Assembly: GCA_036490475.1 (NCBI GenBank)
Contig: DASXDT010000006.1
Coordinates: forward strand, 620,001-684,000
Origin: Candidatus Tumulicola sp.
Lineage (GTDB): Bacteria > Vulcanimicrobiota > Vulcanimicrobiia > Vulcanimicrobiales > Vulcanimicrobiaceae
DNA: 64,000 nt
Direction: 5' to 3'
Position numbers and translations under genes: made by a program. Position 1 is the stretch's first letter; the number at the start of each line of letters is the position of its first letter. Shown here in pieces: positions 1-7,445 of this stretch. The notes beneath the pieces are model-generated. The model made no database searches, was not told where the DNA came from, and worked only from the letters and a program-made list of their open reading frames with translations.

Positions 1-5
1 CACAA

Positions 6-440
6 GTGCTTATGGCGACGTCGGCCGTATGCGCAGTCGCCGCGGGCGTTTTCGCCTTAGTTGGCGGATGGTTCTCACCGGCGTACTCGGTCGCCGTCTA
101 CATCGCTCTAACTGGTCTCCTGGGTTGTGCCGTTATCGCGCACATCCACCACATCGGCGTGCGCGTGCTGCTGACGCTCGTTCTCGGAGATGATGACGAC
201 ACGCGCCCGGATTGCGTACTGGATGGCAGATTGTCGTGGATTACCGTTGGCGCGTACCAGGCCGCCGTGCTAGTCGGTGCGGCGGGGGTTGCCCGTGCGA
301 ATGCCGCACTGCTCGAAGCCGCTTCCGTCACGGGCTTCGCCGCCTTCGTTTGTATCGTAGCGAACGCGGTCGTTGCATATCGGAGTGCGAAAACGCGGCG
401 AAGGATCTCAAGAAGCGCTAAAGACGTTTGTCTGAATTAG
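6..440 (+). CDS. small multi-spanning membrane protein, unknown function
   Basis: About 144 residues, strongly hydrophobic, with roughly four predicted membrane segments (about 3-25, 28-50, 78-98 and 104-124) and an acidic loop with four consecutive Asp near residues 61-64. The tail is basic (KTRRR). It starts at GTG 6 or ATG 12, but the frame is open to the window edge, so the true start may lie upstream. It ends 51 bp before ctaD on the same strand and may belong to the same oxidase-related transcription unit. I do not recognise the family. Confidence 0.55.
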   Translation: MLMATSAVCAVAAGVFALVGGWFSPAYSVAVYIALTGLLGCAVIAHIHHIGVRVLLTLVLGDDDDTRPDCVLDGRLSWITVGAYQAAVLVGAAGVARANAALLEAASVTGFAAFVCIVANAVVAYRSAKTRRRISRSAKDVCLN

Positions 441-491
441 AATAGGACGGGAGTCAATGCTGCACCTCGCTGCGAGCGATACTCTGGGAGT

Positions 492-2129
492 ATGATCGCC
501 ACGGCGCCGGTACAGATTGAGGGACACGTTCATCCGGAACCGGCCGGGTTTATTCGCCGCTACGTTTTTTCCACCGATCATAAAATCATTGGAATTCAAT
601 ACATCATAACCGGATTGATCTTTTTCGCACTTGGCGGCCTGCTCGCCGAAACGATCCGGACGCAGCTGCTGCATGCCAACGGCGGGTTCGTATCGACCGC
701 CACGTACAACGAAGTGTACACCATTCACGGAAGCACGATGGTTTGGCTGGTCGTCATTCCGCTGCTGACCGGGGGTTTCGGCAATCTCATCATGCCGTTG
801 CAGATAGGCGCGCGCGACGTCGCGTTCCCATGGCTTAACATGCTGGCCTTCTGGATATTTCCCGTCGCCGGACTGATGCTGTATTCGTCCTTCCTGATCG
901 GAGCGCCGACCGCGGGATGGACCGAGTATCCGCCGATCTCGCTGCAAGGCGGTGCCGGCACCTCGATGTGGGCGGCGGCAATTTTCTTAGTTGGAATCGG
1001 TTCGACGATGACTGGCCTAAACTTCATCGTCACGATTCTCAAACTGCGCGCCCCGGGAATGACCTTAACGCGAATGCCACTCTTCGTATGGGGACAGCTC
1101 GCAACCGCGCCGATGTTGATGATTGCAACCACCGCGTTATCCGCGGCGTTGGGCGCATTATTTCTCGAACGGCAGTTCGGCATTCCATTTTTCGATCCGG
1201 CAAAGGGCGGAAGCCCCGTACTCTGGCAACACATGTTCTGGTTTTATTCGCACCCGGCCGTCTACATCATGATTATCCCGGCCTTCGGAATGATATCCGA
1301 GATCCTCCCTACGTTCTCGCGTAAGCCGATTTTCGGATACAAGCTCATCGCGTTTTCCTCCATGGCGATCGCTTTGGCCAGCTTCTTGGTTTGGGCGCAT
1401 CATATGTTTACGTCTGGGCTGGCGCCGTACTTGCAGTTGCCGTTCATGATCATCACCTTTATCATCGGTATTCCGACCGGCATAAAGATCTTCTCTTGGA
1501 CGGCGACCTTGTGGGGCGGCAAACTGCATTTCACGACCGCGATGCTCTTTGCGATCGGGTTCGTGGCGCTGTTTACCTGCGGCGGCATCACGGGTGTCTT
1601 TTTGGCGGCCGTTCCCTACGATTTAGACGTGCACGGTACGTATTTCGTCGTCGCCCATTTCCATTACGTACTGGTCGGCGGAAGCATGATGGGCATCTTT
1701 GCCGGCATGTATTATTGGTTTCCGAAAATGTCGGGTCGACTGCTGAATGAAACGATTGGCAAGTGGCACTTCGCGCTATTCTTTCTCGGCTTTAACGGCA
1801 CGTTTCTCCCCCAGCATTGGCTCGGCGTGATGGGCATGCCGCGGTGGGTGGCCACGTACGATCCGCAGTTCGAGTTTTGGAATCGCTTTTCGTCGATCTC
1901 CTCGTACGTTATGGGCGTCGGCGTGCTGTTGTTTTTTGCGAACCTCGTCTGGAGCGTACGGTACGGCAAGAAGTCCGGCTCCAATCCGTGGGGCGCCCGC
2001 ACGTTAGAATGGCAGATCGCGTCGCCACCGCCGTATTACAATTTTGCTCGGATCCCGACCGTATACGGTTTACCGTACGACTACTCTCAGCCGCTTCCGT
2101 ACCGAGATTTCGAACCCACGTCTCCCTAA
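492..2129 (+). CDS. ctaD: cytochrome c oxidase subunit I (heme-copper oxidase, A2 type)
   Basis: Catalytic, membrane-embedded subunit of an aa3/caa3-type terminal oxidase: it reduces O2 to water and pumps protons. 545 aa, normal for the family, about 12 TM helices. Visible ligands: H79 (low-spin heme), H254 and Y258 in HPAVY (CuB and cross-linked Tyr), H303-H304 in WAHHM (CuB), H389 (high-spin heme) and H391 (low-spin heme) in AHFHYV. The D-channel segment around residues 98-116 (NLIMPLQIGARDVAFPW) is present. Helix VI carries Y252-S253 and lacks the Glu of the A1 type, which is the hallmark of A2 oxidases. No subunit II or III follows; infC comes next, so the other subunits must lie upstream or elsewhere. 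The ATG has only a weak, very close purine stretch (GGGAG) before it. Confidence 0.96.
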   Translation: MIATAPVQIEGHVHPEPAGFIRRYVFSTDHKIIGIQYIITGLIFFALGGLLAETIRTQLLHANGGFVSTATYNEVYTIHGSTMVWLVVIPLLTGGFGNLIMPLQIGARDVAFPWLNMLAFWIFPVAGLMLYSSFLIGAPTAGWTEYPPISLQGGAGTSMWAAAIFLVGIGSTMTGLNFIVTILKLRAPGMTLTRMPLFVWGQLATAPMLMIATTALSAALGALFLERQFGIPFFDPAKGGSPVLWQHMFWFYSHPAVYIMIIPAFGMISEILPTFSRKPIFGYKLIAFSSMAIALASFLVWAHHMFTSGLAPYLQLPFMIITFIIGIPTGIKIFSWTATLWGGKLHFTTAMLFAIGFVALFTCGGITGVFLAAVPYDLDVHGTYFVVAHFHYVLVGGSMMGIFAGMYYWFPKMSGRLLNETIGKWHFALFFLGFNGTFLPQHWLGVMGMPRWVATYDPQFEFWNRFSSISSYVMGVGVLLFFANLVWSVRYGKKSGSNPWGARTLEWQIASPPPYYNFARIPTVYGLPYDYSQPLPYRDFEPTSP

Positions 2130-2288
2130 GGCAGCAGTTTTTCTCCGCCGGCGGACGCTTGCCAGATGGCCAATAGCGCCTCCAACGCCGGCGGCGTCAG
2201 CCGCTCTTTCGGCCCGCGGGCGACTGCCGAACCACCCGTGGGCCCTCAGCAATACGATGGCGTACTGCTTCTGGCGCGATTCGCGACG

Positions 2289-2319
2289 TTGACACCACCC
2301 CCAGGCGGCGTGATATCAT
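2289..2319 (+). promoter_or_regulatory. sigma70-type promoter of the infC operon
   Basis: A perfect -35 TTGACA at 2289-2294 is followed by GATATC at 2312-2317 (17-nt spacer) or the better -10 match TATCAT at 2314-2319 (19-nt spacer). It sits in the 343-nt gap between ctaD and infC. No gene is visible in 2130-2288. Confidence 0.6.
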
Positions 2320-2424
2320 CTGCGAGCCGAAGCAGCGGTCCACGGCCTAGCCGTTCCGCTCACCGGATGCCCAAGGGCGATCCGGTCTTCACTCGAGGAA
2401 GTCGCCGGCCGGCTTTCGCGTGGT

Positions 2425-2459
2425 GGGGAGTTGCCGAGGCAACGCCCTTTTTTCTTTTT
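2425..2459 (+). terminator. intrinsic terminator / attenuator in the infC leader
   Basis: GTTGC (2430-2434), a four-base loop CGAG and GCAAC (2439-2443), extended by GGG/CCC outside, then a run of six T, a C and five more T. It lies about 115 nt after the infC promoter and only 13 nt before the infC start region, so it cannot end an upstream gene and must act on infC transcription. Leaders of infC-rpmI-rplT operons are often controlled by L20 or by transcription attenuation; which mechanism applies here is not visible. Confidence 0.7.
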
Positions 2460-2472
2460 CTGGAGATATGCC

Positions 2473-3192
2473 ATAGCACGACCGCTCCGCATCAACGATC
2501 AAATCCGCATTCGTTCGGTCCGCGTGATCGACGATAACGGCGAACAGCTTGGAATCATGGCGACCGAGGACGCCCTTGCGCGCGCTCGCGGCGCCGGGCT
2601 CGACCTGATCGAGGTCTCGCCCAACGCCCAGCCGCCGGTGTGCAAGATCGCCGACTATGGACGACTGAAATACGAACAGTCGAAGAAAGATAAGGACGCT
2701 CGCAAGAAGCAGCGCCACTTCGAACTCAAGGAAGTCAAGTTGCGTCCGAAAATCGAGACGCACGACTACGAGACGAAGGCGCGCATGGCAGAGCGCCTGC
2801 TGATCGACGGAAGCAAGATCAAAGTGACGATCATGTTTCGCGGACGCGAGATCACGTACACGAGCTTCGGGCGCCGGCTGCTCGATCGAATGGCGGAAGA
2901 TATGTCTCCGCTCGCAACGCTCGAACGCGAAGCCCGCCTCGAGGGGCGGAATATGTTCATGATTCTGGCGCCGCGAGCGGTGCCCACCGGACCACCGAAG
3001 TTCTCGCCCCTCGGGCGTGAGAAGGACGCCGAGCCGGTGGAAGAGTCCGATGACGCAGACCTCGACGACAATCTCGACGACCACGAACTATTGGAGGAAC
3101 AGACCAGTGCCCAAGATACGAACTCACCGGGGAACGGCCAAACGCGTCAAAGTGACGGGGACCGGGAAAGTTCTCCATCGCCATCAATTTAG
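2473..3192 (+). CDS. infC: translation initiation factor IF-3
   Basis: Binds the 30S subunit, prevents 50S joining and checks the initiator tRNA/start-codon pair. The IF-3 N domain (RINDQIRIRSVRVIDDNGEQ), linker and C domain (about residues 80-170) are all present. I place the start at ATA 2473: GGAG lies 7 nt upstream and the protein then begins as other IF-3s do. The upstream ATG at 2431 would translate the terminator U-run into poly-Phe. A rare AUU/AUA start is expected for infC because IF-3 discriminates against it and so autoregulates. About 60 C-terminal residues beyond the usual end are acidic and low-complexity (EESDDADLDDNLDDHELLEE), and the last 86 bp overlap rpmI in another frame. 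Confidence 0.93.
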   Translation: MARPLRINDQIRIRSVRVIDDNGEQLGIMATEDALARARGAGLDLIEVSPNAQPPVCKIADYGRLKYEQSKKDKDARKKQRHFELKEVKLRPKIETHDYETKARMAERLLIDGSKIKVTIMFRGREITYTSFGRRLLDRMAEDMSPLATLEREARLEGRNMFMILAPRAVPTGPPKFSPLGREKDAEPVEESDDADLDDNLDDHELLEEQTSAQDTNSPGNGQTRQSDGDRESSPSPSI

Positions 3193-3313
3193 CGGCTGCG
3201 GTCACATCCTCAGCAAGAAGACGCGTAAGCGCAAGCGCAACTTCCGTAAAGACCAACCGACCTTCAAAGGCGATCTGAAGCGCTTGGCGCCGACGATTCC
3301 GTACCTGGTATAA
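3107..3313 (+). CDS. rpmI: 50S ribosomal protein L35
   Basis: 68 aa, standard length, begins PKIRTHRGTAKR and carries the conserved HILSKKTRKRKRNLR-like basic segment. Start is GTG 3107 with GGAGG at 3093-3097. The start and Shine-Dalgarno sequence are inside the 3' end of infC, so rpmI translation initiates within infC coding sequence. Part of the classical infC-rpmI-rplT operon. Confidence 0.95.
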   Translation: MPKIRTHRGTAKRVKVTGTGKVLHRHQFSGCGHILSKKTRKRKRNFRKDQPTFKGDLKRLAPTIPYLV

Positions 3314-3325
3314 GGGGGCTGCGTC

Positions 3326-3685
3326 ATGGCAAGAATTAAGCGAGGAGTCCACGGTCTCAAGCATCGCCGCAAGGTGATGAAGCTGGTCAAAGGCTTCCGC
3401 GCCGCCCGCCGACGCAACTACCGCGTCGCGAACGAAGCGCTGCTCAAGTCGCTGGCCTACGCGTTCCGCGACCGCCGCGTCCGCAAACGTGAGTTCCGTT
3501 CGCTGTGGATCAGCCGTATCAACGCGGCCGTGCGCAGCGAGGGTCTGTCGTACTCGGTCTTCATGAACGGCCTGAAGAAGTCGGGCGTCACCGTCAACCG
3601 AAAGGCCCTTGCCGACCTGGCCGTGTCGGATCGCGCCGCCTTCGGCTCGCTTATGAACCTAGCGAAGCAGGCCGTCGGGAAGTAG
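3326..3685 (+). CDS. rplT: 50S ribosomal protein L20
   Basis: 119 aa, normal length; begins ARIKRGVHGLKHRRKVMKLVKGF and carries the conserved RRRNYRVANEALLKSLAYAFRDRR region. Binds 23S rRNA early in 50S assembly and in many bacteria also represses its own operon by binding the infC-rpmI leader. Starts 12 nt after rpmI. The 74 nt after it hold a GCGGCG/CGCCGC inverted repeat without a U-run. Confidence 0.97.
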   Translation: MARIKRGVHGLKHRRKVMKLVKGFRAARRRNYRVANEALLKSLAYAFRDRRVRKREFRSLWISRINAAVRSEGLSYSVFMNGLKKSGVTVNRKALADLAVSDRAAFGSLMNLAKQAVGK

Positions 3686-3759
3686 CTCCGGACGGCTGAT
3701 CTGCAAAGCGGCGTGTTGCCTTCCGAGGCTATGCGCCGCTTAGCATCTAACCTTCTGCC

Positions 3760-5184
3760 ATGAACCTTCGAGCCTTTGCGTTTTTTGCATGGCTGGCCGG
3801 CGCTATGCTGGCCGGCTCCATTGTGATGCCCGCGCAGGCGGCACCGACCCGGCCGGCCCACGCTCCGGGGTTCGAATCGCGGGTCGCGACGCTGGCCCAG
3901 CGCGAGGTCGCCGAAGGCAGGACGCCGGGCATGGCCATCGCTGTCGTCCGGGACGGCGCACTCGTCTACTCGCACGGGTTCGGCTACGCCAACATCGCGC
4001 ACCACGTGCAGGTCACGGCCGACACCGAGTTTTTTGCCGCCGGTATCACACGCCAGTTTACTGCGGCCGCCGTGTTGCTGCTGGTTCAGGACGGCAAGCT
4101 GCGGCTCGACGATAAGGTCGACAAATACGTGCCGGCGCTGCATGTTGCAGCGGATGTGAGCCTCGGCCAGCTGCTCACGCAAACGTCCGGCCTTCCGGTA
4201 CCCAGCGGTTTGACGGCGCCGCTCGACGATTTCACCCGTTCCGTTCGCGCGGCCGATCTGATCGCGGCAGTCGATCAGTTGAAACCGGCCTCCCCGCCGG
4301 GTAGCGTCTACGCCGATAATCCGCTGAATTTTCTGGTGGCGGGCATGATCGTCGAGAACGTTTCGGGCGAGCCGCTCTCCGATTTTCTGCAACAGCGAAT
4401 TTTCGTACCGCTGGTAATGGAACACACGTTTTTGGCGGGCGACACCGGCATTTCGCCGAGCGTCGCGACGGGATATACCAAAGCTGCGCGCGGCGGTCCG
4501 TTCGAGACTGCCAAACCGTTCGATCCCGCTTGGCTCGCCGGCGATCGCGGGCTCGTAACAACGGTCGGGGATCTCGCAAAATGGGACGTCGAAATGCCGA
4601 TCCTCTTGCGCGACGACGCCGTTCGAACGATGTTTACGGCCGCCGCCACATCGCAAGCCACGCAGTACGGTATGGGTTGGGTCATCGATCGTCGCGGCGG
4701 TGGTCGCTACGCATGGTACGCCGATCAGACTCCAGGTTATTCCGCCGCAAATGCGTTGTTGCTAGATCGCCACGACGCCGTCATCGTGCTAGCCAACACC
4801 GATTCGCTGAATGGAGGACGCGTGGTCGCGCCGATCGACGTCGCATCGCACGTCTTAGATGCGTTCGATCCCGCTCAAACGGCAAATCTCGACAACGCGG
4901 TGATCGCGCGCGTTCGCGAATGGCTGCAGCGCCTCGCCGATAAGAACATCGACCGGACGGAATTAACGCCGTCGTTTAGCCGGTATCTCAGCGATCAAGT
5001 CGTATCGCGCGCGGATGTTGCCGCACTCGGAAAACTGCAAAGCATCGTGCCCGTTTCAAGTTCGCAACAGACCAATGGCGACACGCAATACGTGCTTTTG
5101 GTTCGATTTGCTAAAGCCCAATATCACTGCCGGTTCGCGGTAACCGCCGACGGCAAAATCGACGGCCTCTATCTGGTGAACTGA
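3760..5184 (+). CDS. secreted serine-hydrolase-fold protein (PF00144-like), catalytic residues lost
   Basis: 474 aa with a clear signal peptide (about residues 1-27, ending AQA). The body matches the class C beta-lactamase / D-aminopeptidase family: residues 91-120 fit the SxxK block and 180-203 the YxN block. The catalytic motifs are gone. SxxK reads G95-I-T-R98, so nucleophile Ser and general-base Lys are both replaced. YxN is displaced or absent in VYADNPLNF (183-191), and the C-terminal HxG/KTG block reads YADQTPG (320-326). The frame is intact and the fold-defining residues are kept, so this looks like a retained pseudoenzyme, possibly a binding protein, not a dead gene. A C-terminal domain (about 380-474) is not recognised. 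Stands alone after rplT. Confidence 0.8.
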   Translation: MNLRAFAFFAWLAGAMLAGSIVMPAQAAPTRPAHAPGFESRVATLAQREVAEGRTPGMAIAVVRDGALVYSHGFGYANIAHHVQVTADTEFFAAGITRQFTAAAVLLLVQDGKLRLDDKVDKYVPALHVAADVSLGQLLTQTSGLPVPSGLTAPLDDFTRSVRAADLIAAVDQLKPASPPGSVYADNPLNFLVAGMIVENVSGEPLSDFLQQRIFVPLVMEHTFLAGDTGISPSVATGYTKAARGGPFETAKPFDPAWLAGDRGLVTTVGDLAKWDVEMPILLRDDAVRTMFTAAATSQATQYGMGWVIDRRGGGRYAWYADQTPGYSAANALLLDRHDAVIVLANTDSLNGGRVVAPIDVASHVLDAFDPAQTANLDNAVIARVREWLQRLADKNIDRTELTPSFSRYLSDQVVSRADVAALGKLQSIVPVSSSQQTNGDTQYVLLVRFAKAQYHCRFAVTADGKIDGLYLVN

Positions 5185-5189
5185 GGAGC

Positions 5190-5462
5190 TTACTCCTCGC
5201 CTTCCGCTAAGCGGCGCCCAGTCGCCTCGACGACTTTGCCGAGCATCGTGACGGCCTCGGCGCGCGTCGCGTTGCTAAACATATAACGCAATCGCTCGTC
5301 GGCATCCTCAACCACCAACACCGCGCGGCGGCCGGAACGAACTGCGGCGATTAACGACGTTAGATAGGCTTCGTCTTCAGGTGCGAGTGCCGTTTCTCCA
5401 TCGGCACGACCGGCATACAACAGTCGTTTGAGAACGGCGTCGATATCGCTCGGTATTTCCAC
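5190..5462 (-). CDS. small conserved-looking protein, unknown function
   Basis: 90 aa, cytoplasmic, mixed alpha/beta composition (AVLVVEDADERLRYMFSNATRAEAVTML). I choose GTG 5462 because GGAGG precedes it by 6 nt; a TTG 36 nt further upstream has no such signal. It begins 61 nt downstream of the Nudix gene on the same strand and probably shares its transcript. It is convergent with the serine-hydrolase-like gene, 5 nt apart. Family not recognised. Confidence 0.6.
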   Translation of the reverse strand: MEIPSDIDAVLKRLLYAGRADGETALAPEDEAYLTSLIAAVRSGRRAVLVVEDADERLRYMFSNATRAEAVTMLGKVVEATGRRLAEGEE

Positions 5463-5523
5463 GAGGTCCCTCCAACGCGGATGCTCGCGTCGTAGCAACT
5501 CGACGCGAAACGATGACTACGGT

Positions 5524-6081
5524 CTACGACCGAGTCGTCCCGCTTCGCAGTTCGTTGTCTCGCGCCTTCAACCACAGCAACGCGAGCGCCGTTTTCGCGT
5601 CGCATACTCGCTCGGTAACCAAGCGCCACGCTTGGTCGACCGAAATCTCTCGTACGTCAATTCGCTCGTCCTCATCGAGCGCCCGTGCGCCTTGCACTAA
5701 ATCGTGCGCCACGAACACGTGTACGACTTCGTCGCAAAATCCGGGCGTCGGATAGATCGACGCAAGCAGCTCGATCCGCGCGGCCCTGTAGCCCGTCTCC
5801 TCACGCAATTCGCGCAACGCTGCGTCTCGCGCATCTTCACCTGGATCGACCGCTCCGGCCGGCAATTCCCATACGTACTGGCCAACGGCGTGACGGTACT
5901 GTCGCACGAGCACGATCGAACCGTCGTCCTGCAACGCCGCGATTGCGACCGAACCACCGTGCTCCACGACGTCGATGCGGTGCGGTGGTTCGGAGGCGTA
6001 TTGAATCTCGTCGACGCGGACATCGAAGACGCGTCCTTCGTACGCCGGGCGAGAAGAAACGACGCGTACCGATTCGGGCAT
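5524..6081 (-). CDS. Nudix hydrolase, ADP-ribose pyrophosphatase type
   Basis: 185 aa. Complete Nudix box G76-x5-E82-x7-R90-E91-L92-x-E94-E95-x-G97-Y98 with the downstream Pro typical of ADP-ribose pyrophosphatases (YPTPGF). It is expected to hydrolyse ADP-ribose or a related nucleoside diphosphate to AMP and a sugar phosphate, using Mg2+ bound by the REExEE glutamates. The ATG at 6081 is chosen because homologous sequence begins there; the open frame upstream is basic and low-complexity. It may be co-transcribed with the 5190-5462 gene. Confidence 0.88.
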   Translation of the reverse strand: MPESVRVVSSRPAYEGRVFDVRVDEIQYASEPPHRIDVVEHGGSVAIAALQDDGSIVLVRQYRHAVGQYVWELPAGAVDPGEDARDAALRELREETGYRAARIELLASIYPTPGFCDEVVHVFVAHDLVQGARALDEDERIDVREISVDQAWRLVTERVCDAKTALALLWLKARDNELRSGTTRS

Positions 6082-6156
6082 TCTCGCGCTGTTGGCGGAA
6101 CCTCGCTGCCCCGCCTCGTAGCACGTGGAGTGAAGCCTGCGCGCTCCTCGATTGCC

Positions 6157-6336
6157 GTGGAAATCGGATGGCTGGCGTATTTTTTGGCGGTGTTTGCGAT
6201 CGCCGTTTACGCCATGGTCATTTTCGTGGTTCCGCATCATTTCAACGATAAGGTCGCGATCGCGGTGGCCGGGCTTTTTGCAGCGCTGGTGCTGATCGCG
6301 ACGCGCGCTAAATTCGGACGGCCTCCGCCGCCGTGA
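6157..6336 (+). CDS. small two-TM membrane protein coupled to the methyltransferase gene
   Basis: 59 aa from GTG 6157 (GTG 6130 is an in-frame alternative): two hydrophobic helices (about 3-25 and 32-49) separated by a short VPHHFNDK loop, with a Pro-rich end. Its TGA overlaps the GTG of the next gene in a GTGA tetranucleotide, the coupling used throughout this window, which supports it being real. Unknown function. Confidence 0.5.
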   Translation: MEIGWLAYFLAVFAIAVYAMVIFVVPHHFNDKVAIAVAGLFAALVLIATRAKFGRPPPP

Positions 6337-7118
6337 TCGCCCCGCTTGGAGCGCAGTCGGATCGGTTGACCCGCGTCGCATCGCTCAAGACCGCCAAGGG
6401 CCGCCGTCGGCACAAGCAATTTGCTTTTGAAGGCCCGACCTTGCTGGACGAAGCGTTGCGCGCCGGAACGCCGATCGACGAGCTGTACGTCACGCAAGCC
6501 GCGCTCGATGCCCACTCGGACCTCACCGAACGGGCGTCCGGCATTCCCGTTCACATCGTAAGCGAACGCAGCTTTGCGAAGATTTCAGACGTCGAAACGC
6601 CGGCCGGTCTGCTGGCGGTGGCTCACGCGAAACAAGCCCCGTTGGAGGCATTGCTGGACGGCGCGGGGTTGGTAGCCGTGCTTGCCGGCCTGAACGACCC
6701 GGGCAATGCCGGCACCCTCCTTCGCTCGGCCGACGCGTTCGAGGCGCGCGGCGCGGTTTTTGGCGATGGCGGGGTGGATCCGTTTTCGCCCAAAGTGGTG
6801 CGGGCCGGTATGGGCGCATTTTTCCGCCTCAAGATCGCCGTCGCGACGCCCGACGGTTTCGCCCAGGCGGCCGCGTCGAGCGGTTTCACTGCGATCGGCC
6901 TTCGGGCGGGCGCACAGCCTCTCCACGAGGTCGATTGGCCGGAACGAACCGCGATGGTCGTCGGCCACGAACGCCGCGGGCTGGGGGCCTGGGAGGCGCT
7001 TTGCGAGCGTTTCGCCGGCATCCCGATCGGTGGCGCGGCGGAGAGTCTTAACGCAGCAGTCGCGGGCTCGATTGCTTTCTACGAGGTCGCTCGGTCTGGC
7101 GGAAAACGGCTCATCTGA
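6333..7118 (+). CDS. TrmH/SpoU-family RNA 2'-O-methyltransferase
   Basis: 261 aa. SPOUT fold with all three family motifs: motif 1 N121-DPGNAGTLLR131, motif 2 VVGHE213, motif 3 IPIGGAAESLNAAVAG (230-245, with S238 and N240). An N-terminal substrate-binding domain (about 1-100) is like that of the RlmB/TsnR/AviRb group. It transfers a methyl group from S-adenosylmethionine to a ribose 2'-OH; the target (rRNA or tRNA) cannot be read from sequence. GTG start overlaps the preceding stop by 4 nt. Confidence 0.88.
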   Translation: MIAPLGAQSDRLTRVASLKTAKGRRRHKQFAFEGPTLLDEALRAGTPIDELYVTQAALDAHSDLTERASGIPVHIVSERSFAKISDVETPAGLLAVAHAKQAPLEALLDGAGLVAVLAGLNDPGNAGTLLRSADAFEARGAVFGDGGVDPFSPKVVRAGMGAFFRLKIAVATPDGFAQAAASSGFTAIGLRAGAQPLHEVDWPERTAMVVGHERRGLGAWEALCERFAGIPIGGAAESLNAAVAGSIAFYEVARSGGKRLI

Positions 7119-7179
7119 GAATTTGTCAAGAGAGCGGTTTCGGCCCAAAAAGTCAAGACTACCCGGGTAAAAACCTGCG

Positions 7180-7188
7180 TGCTATACT
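7180..7188 (+). promoter_or_regulatory. extended -10 promoter element upstream of the YqzL-like ORF and pheST
   Basis: TGC followed by TATACT (7183-7188), 61 nt before the small ORF at 7249. No convincing -35 at 16-18 nt, as is usual for extended -10 promoters. Only candidate promoter in the 130-nt gap after the methyltransferase gene. Confidence 0.45.
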
Positions 7189-7248
7189 CACGACATTCCT
7201 CGACCCGGCCGCACGGAATCGACGGCTAACAAGGAGACCGAAGCGCCA

Positions 7249-7347
7249 ATGACCGCTACTTTCTTCTGGAAACTTTTCTCTCAAACGGGTTCGATCGATG
7301 CCTACCTGGCATATCGCCAGATACCCCCGGCAACGAGTCCGAGCTGA
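7249..7347 (+). CDS. YqzL-like small protein / possible pheST leader peptide
   Basis: 32 aa: begins MTATFFWKLFSQTGSIDAYL. Perfect Shine-Dalgarno AAGGAG at 7231-7236, 12 nt before the ATG. The segment FFWKLFSQTGSIDAYLxYR closely resembles the Firmicutes YqzL family (FTWKVFSQTGNIDTYL-type), a small protein of unknown role often beside era/recO. Three Phe codons (TTC) fall in the first ten codons and a strong terminator hairpin lies between this ORF and pheS, so it could also act as an attenuator leader peptide for phenylalanyl-tRNA synthetase. Both readings may hold. The stop codon sits inside a second potential hairpin (GCTGAC 7343-7348 with GTCAGC 7359-7364). Confidence 0.7.
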   Translation: MTATFFWKLFSQTGSIDAYLAYRQIPPATSPS

Positions 7348-7370
7348 CGACCGGAGAAGTCAGCGTCAGC

Positions 7371-7411
7371 TTTGAAAACGCCCGGTAGAATGAACACCGG
7401 GCGTTTTCAAA
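7371..7411 (+). terminator. perfect 16-bp hairpin terminator/attenuator ahead of pheS
   Basis: Left arm 7371-7386 and right arm 7396-7411 are exact reverse complements (TTTGAAAACGCCCGGT and its complement) around a 9-nt loop. The right arm carries GCGTTTTC, giving the U-tract. It ends 34 nt before the pheS start and must be read through or prevented from folding for pheST expression unless pheS has its own promoter, and none is visible. Confidence 0.8.
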
Positions 7412-7445
7412 TTGTGCCGCCCGCACGCACGCGAAATGGAGCATC

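Noticed and set aside
408-947. Antisense 179-aa open frame over ctaD
   Set aside because: Shadow of the GC-rich ctaD coding strand; no start signal or homology.
2431-2472. N-terminal extension of IF-3 from ATG 2431
   Set aside because: It translates the hairpin and U-run of a terminator into FFFF and is not homologous to IF-3.
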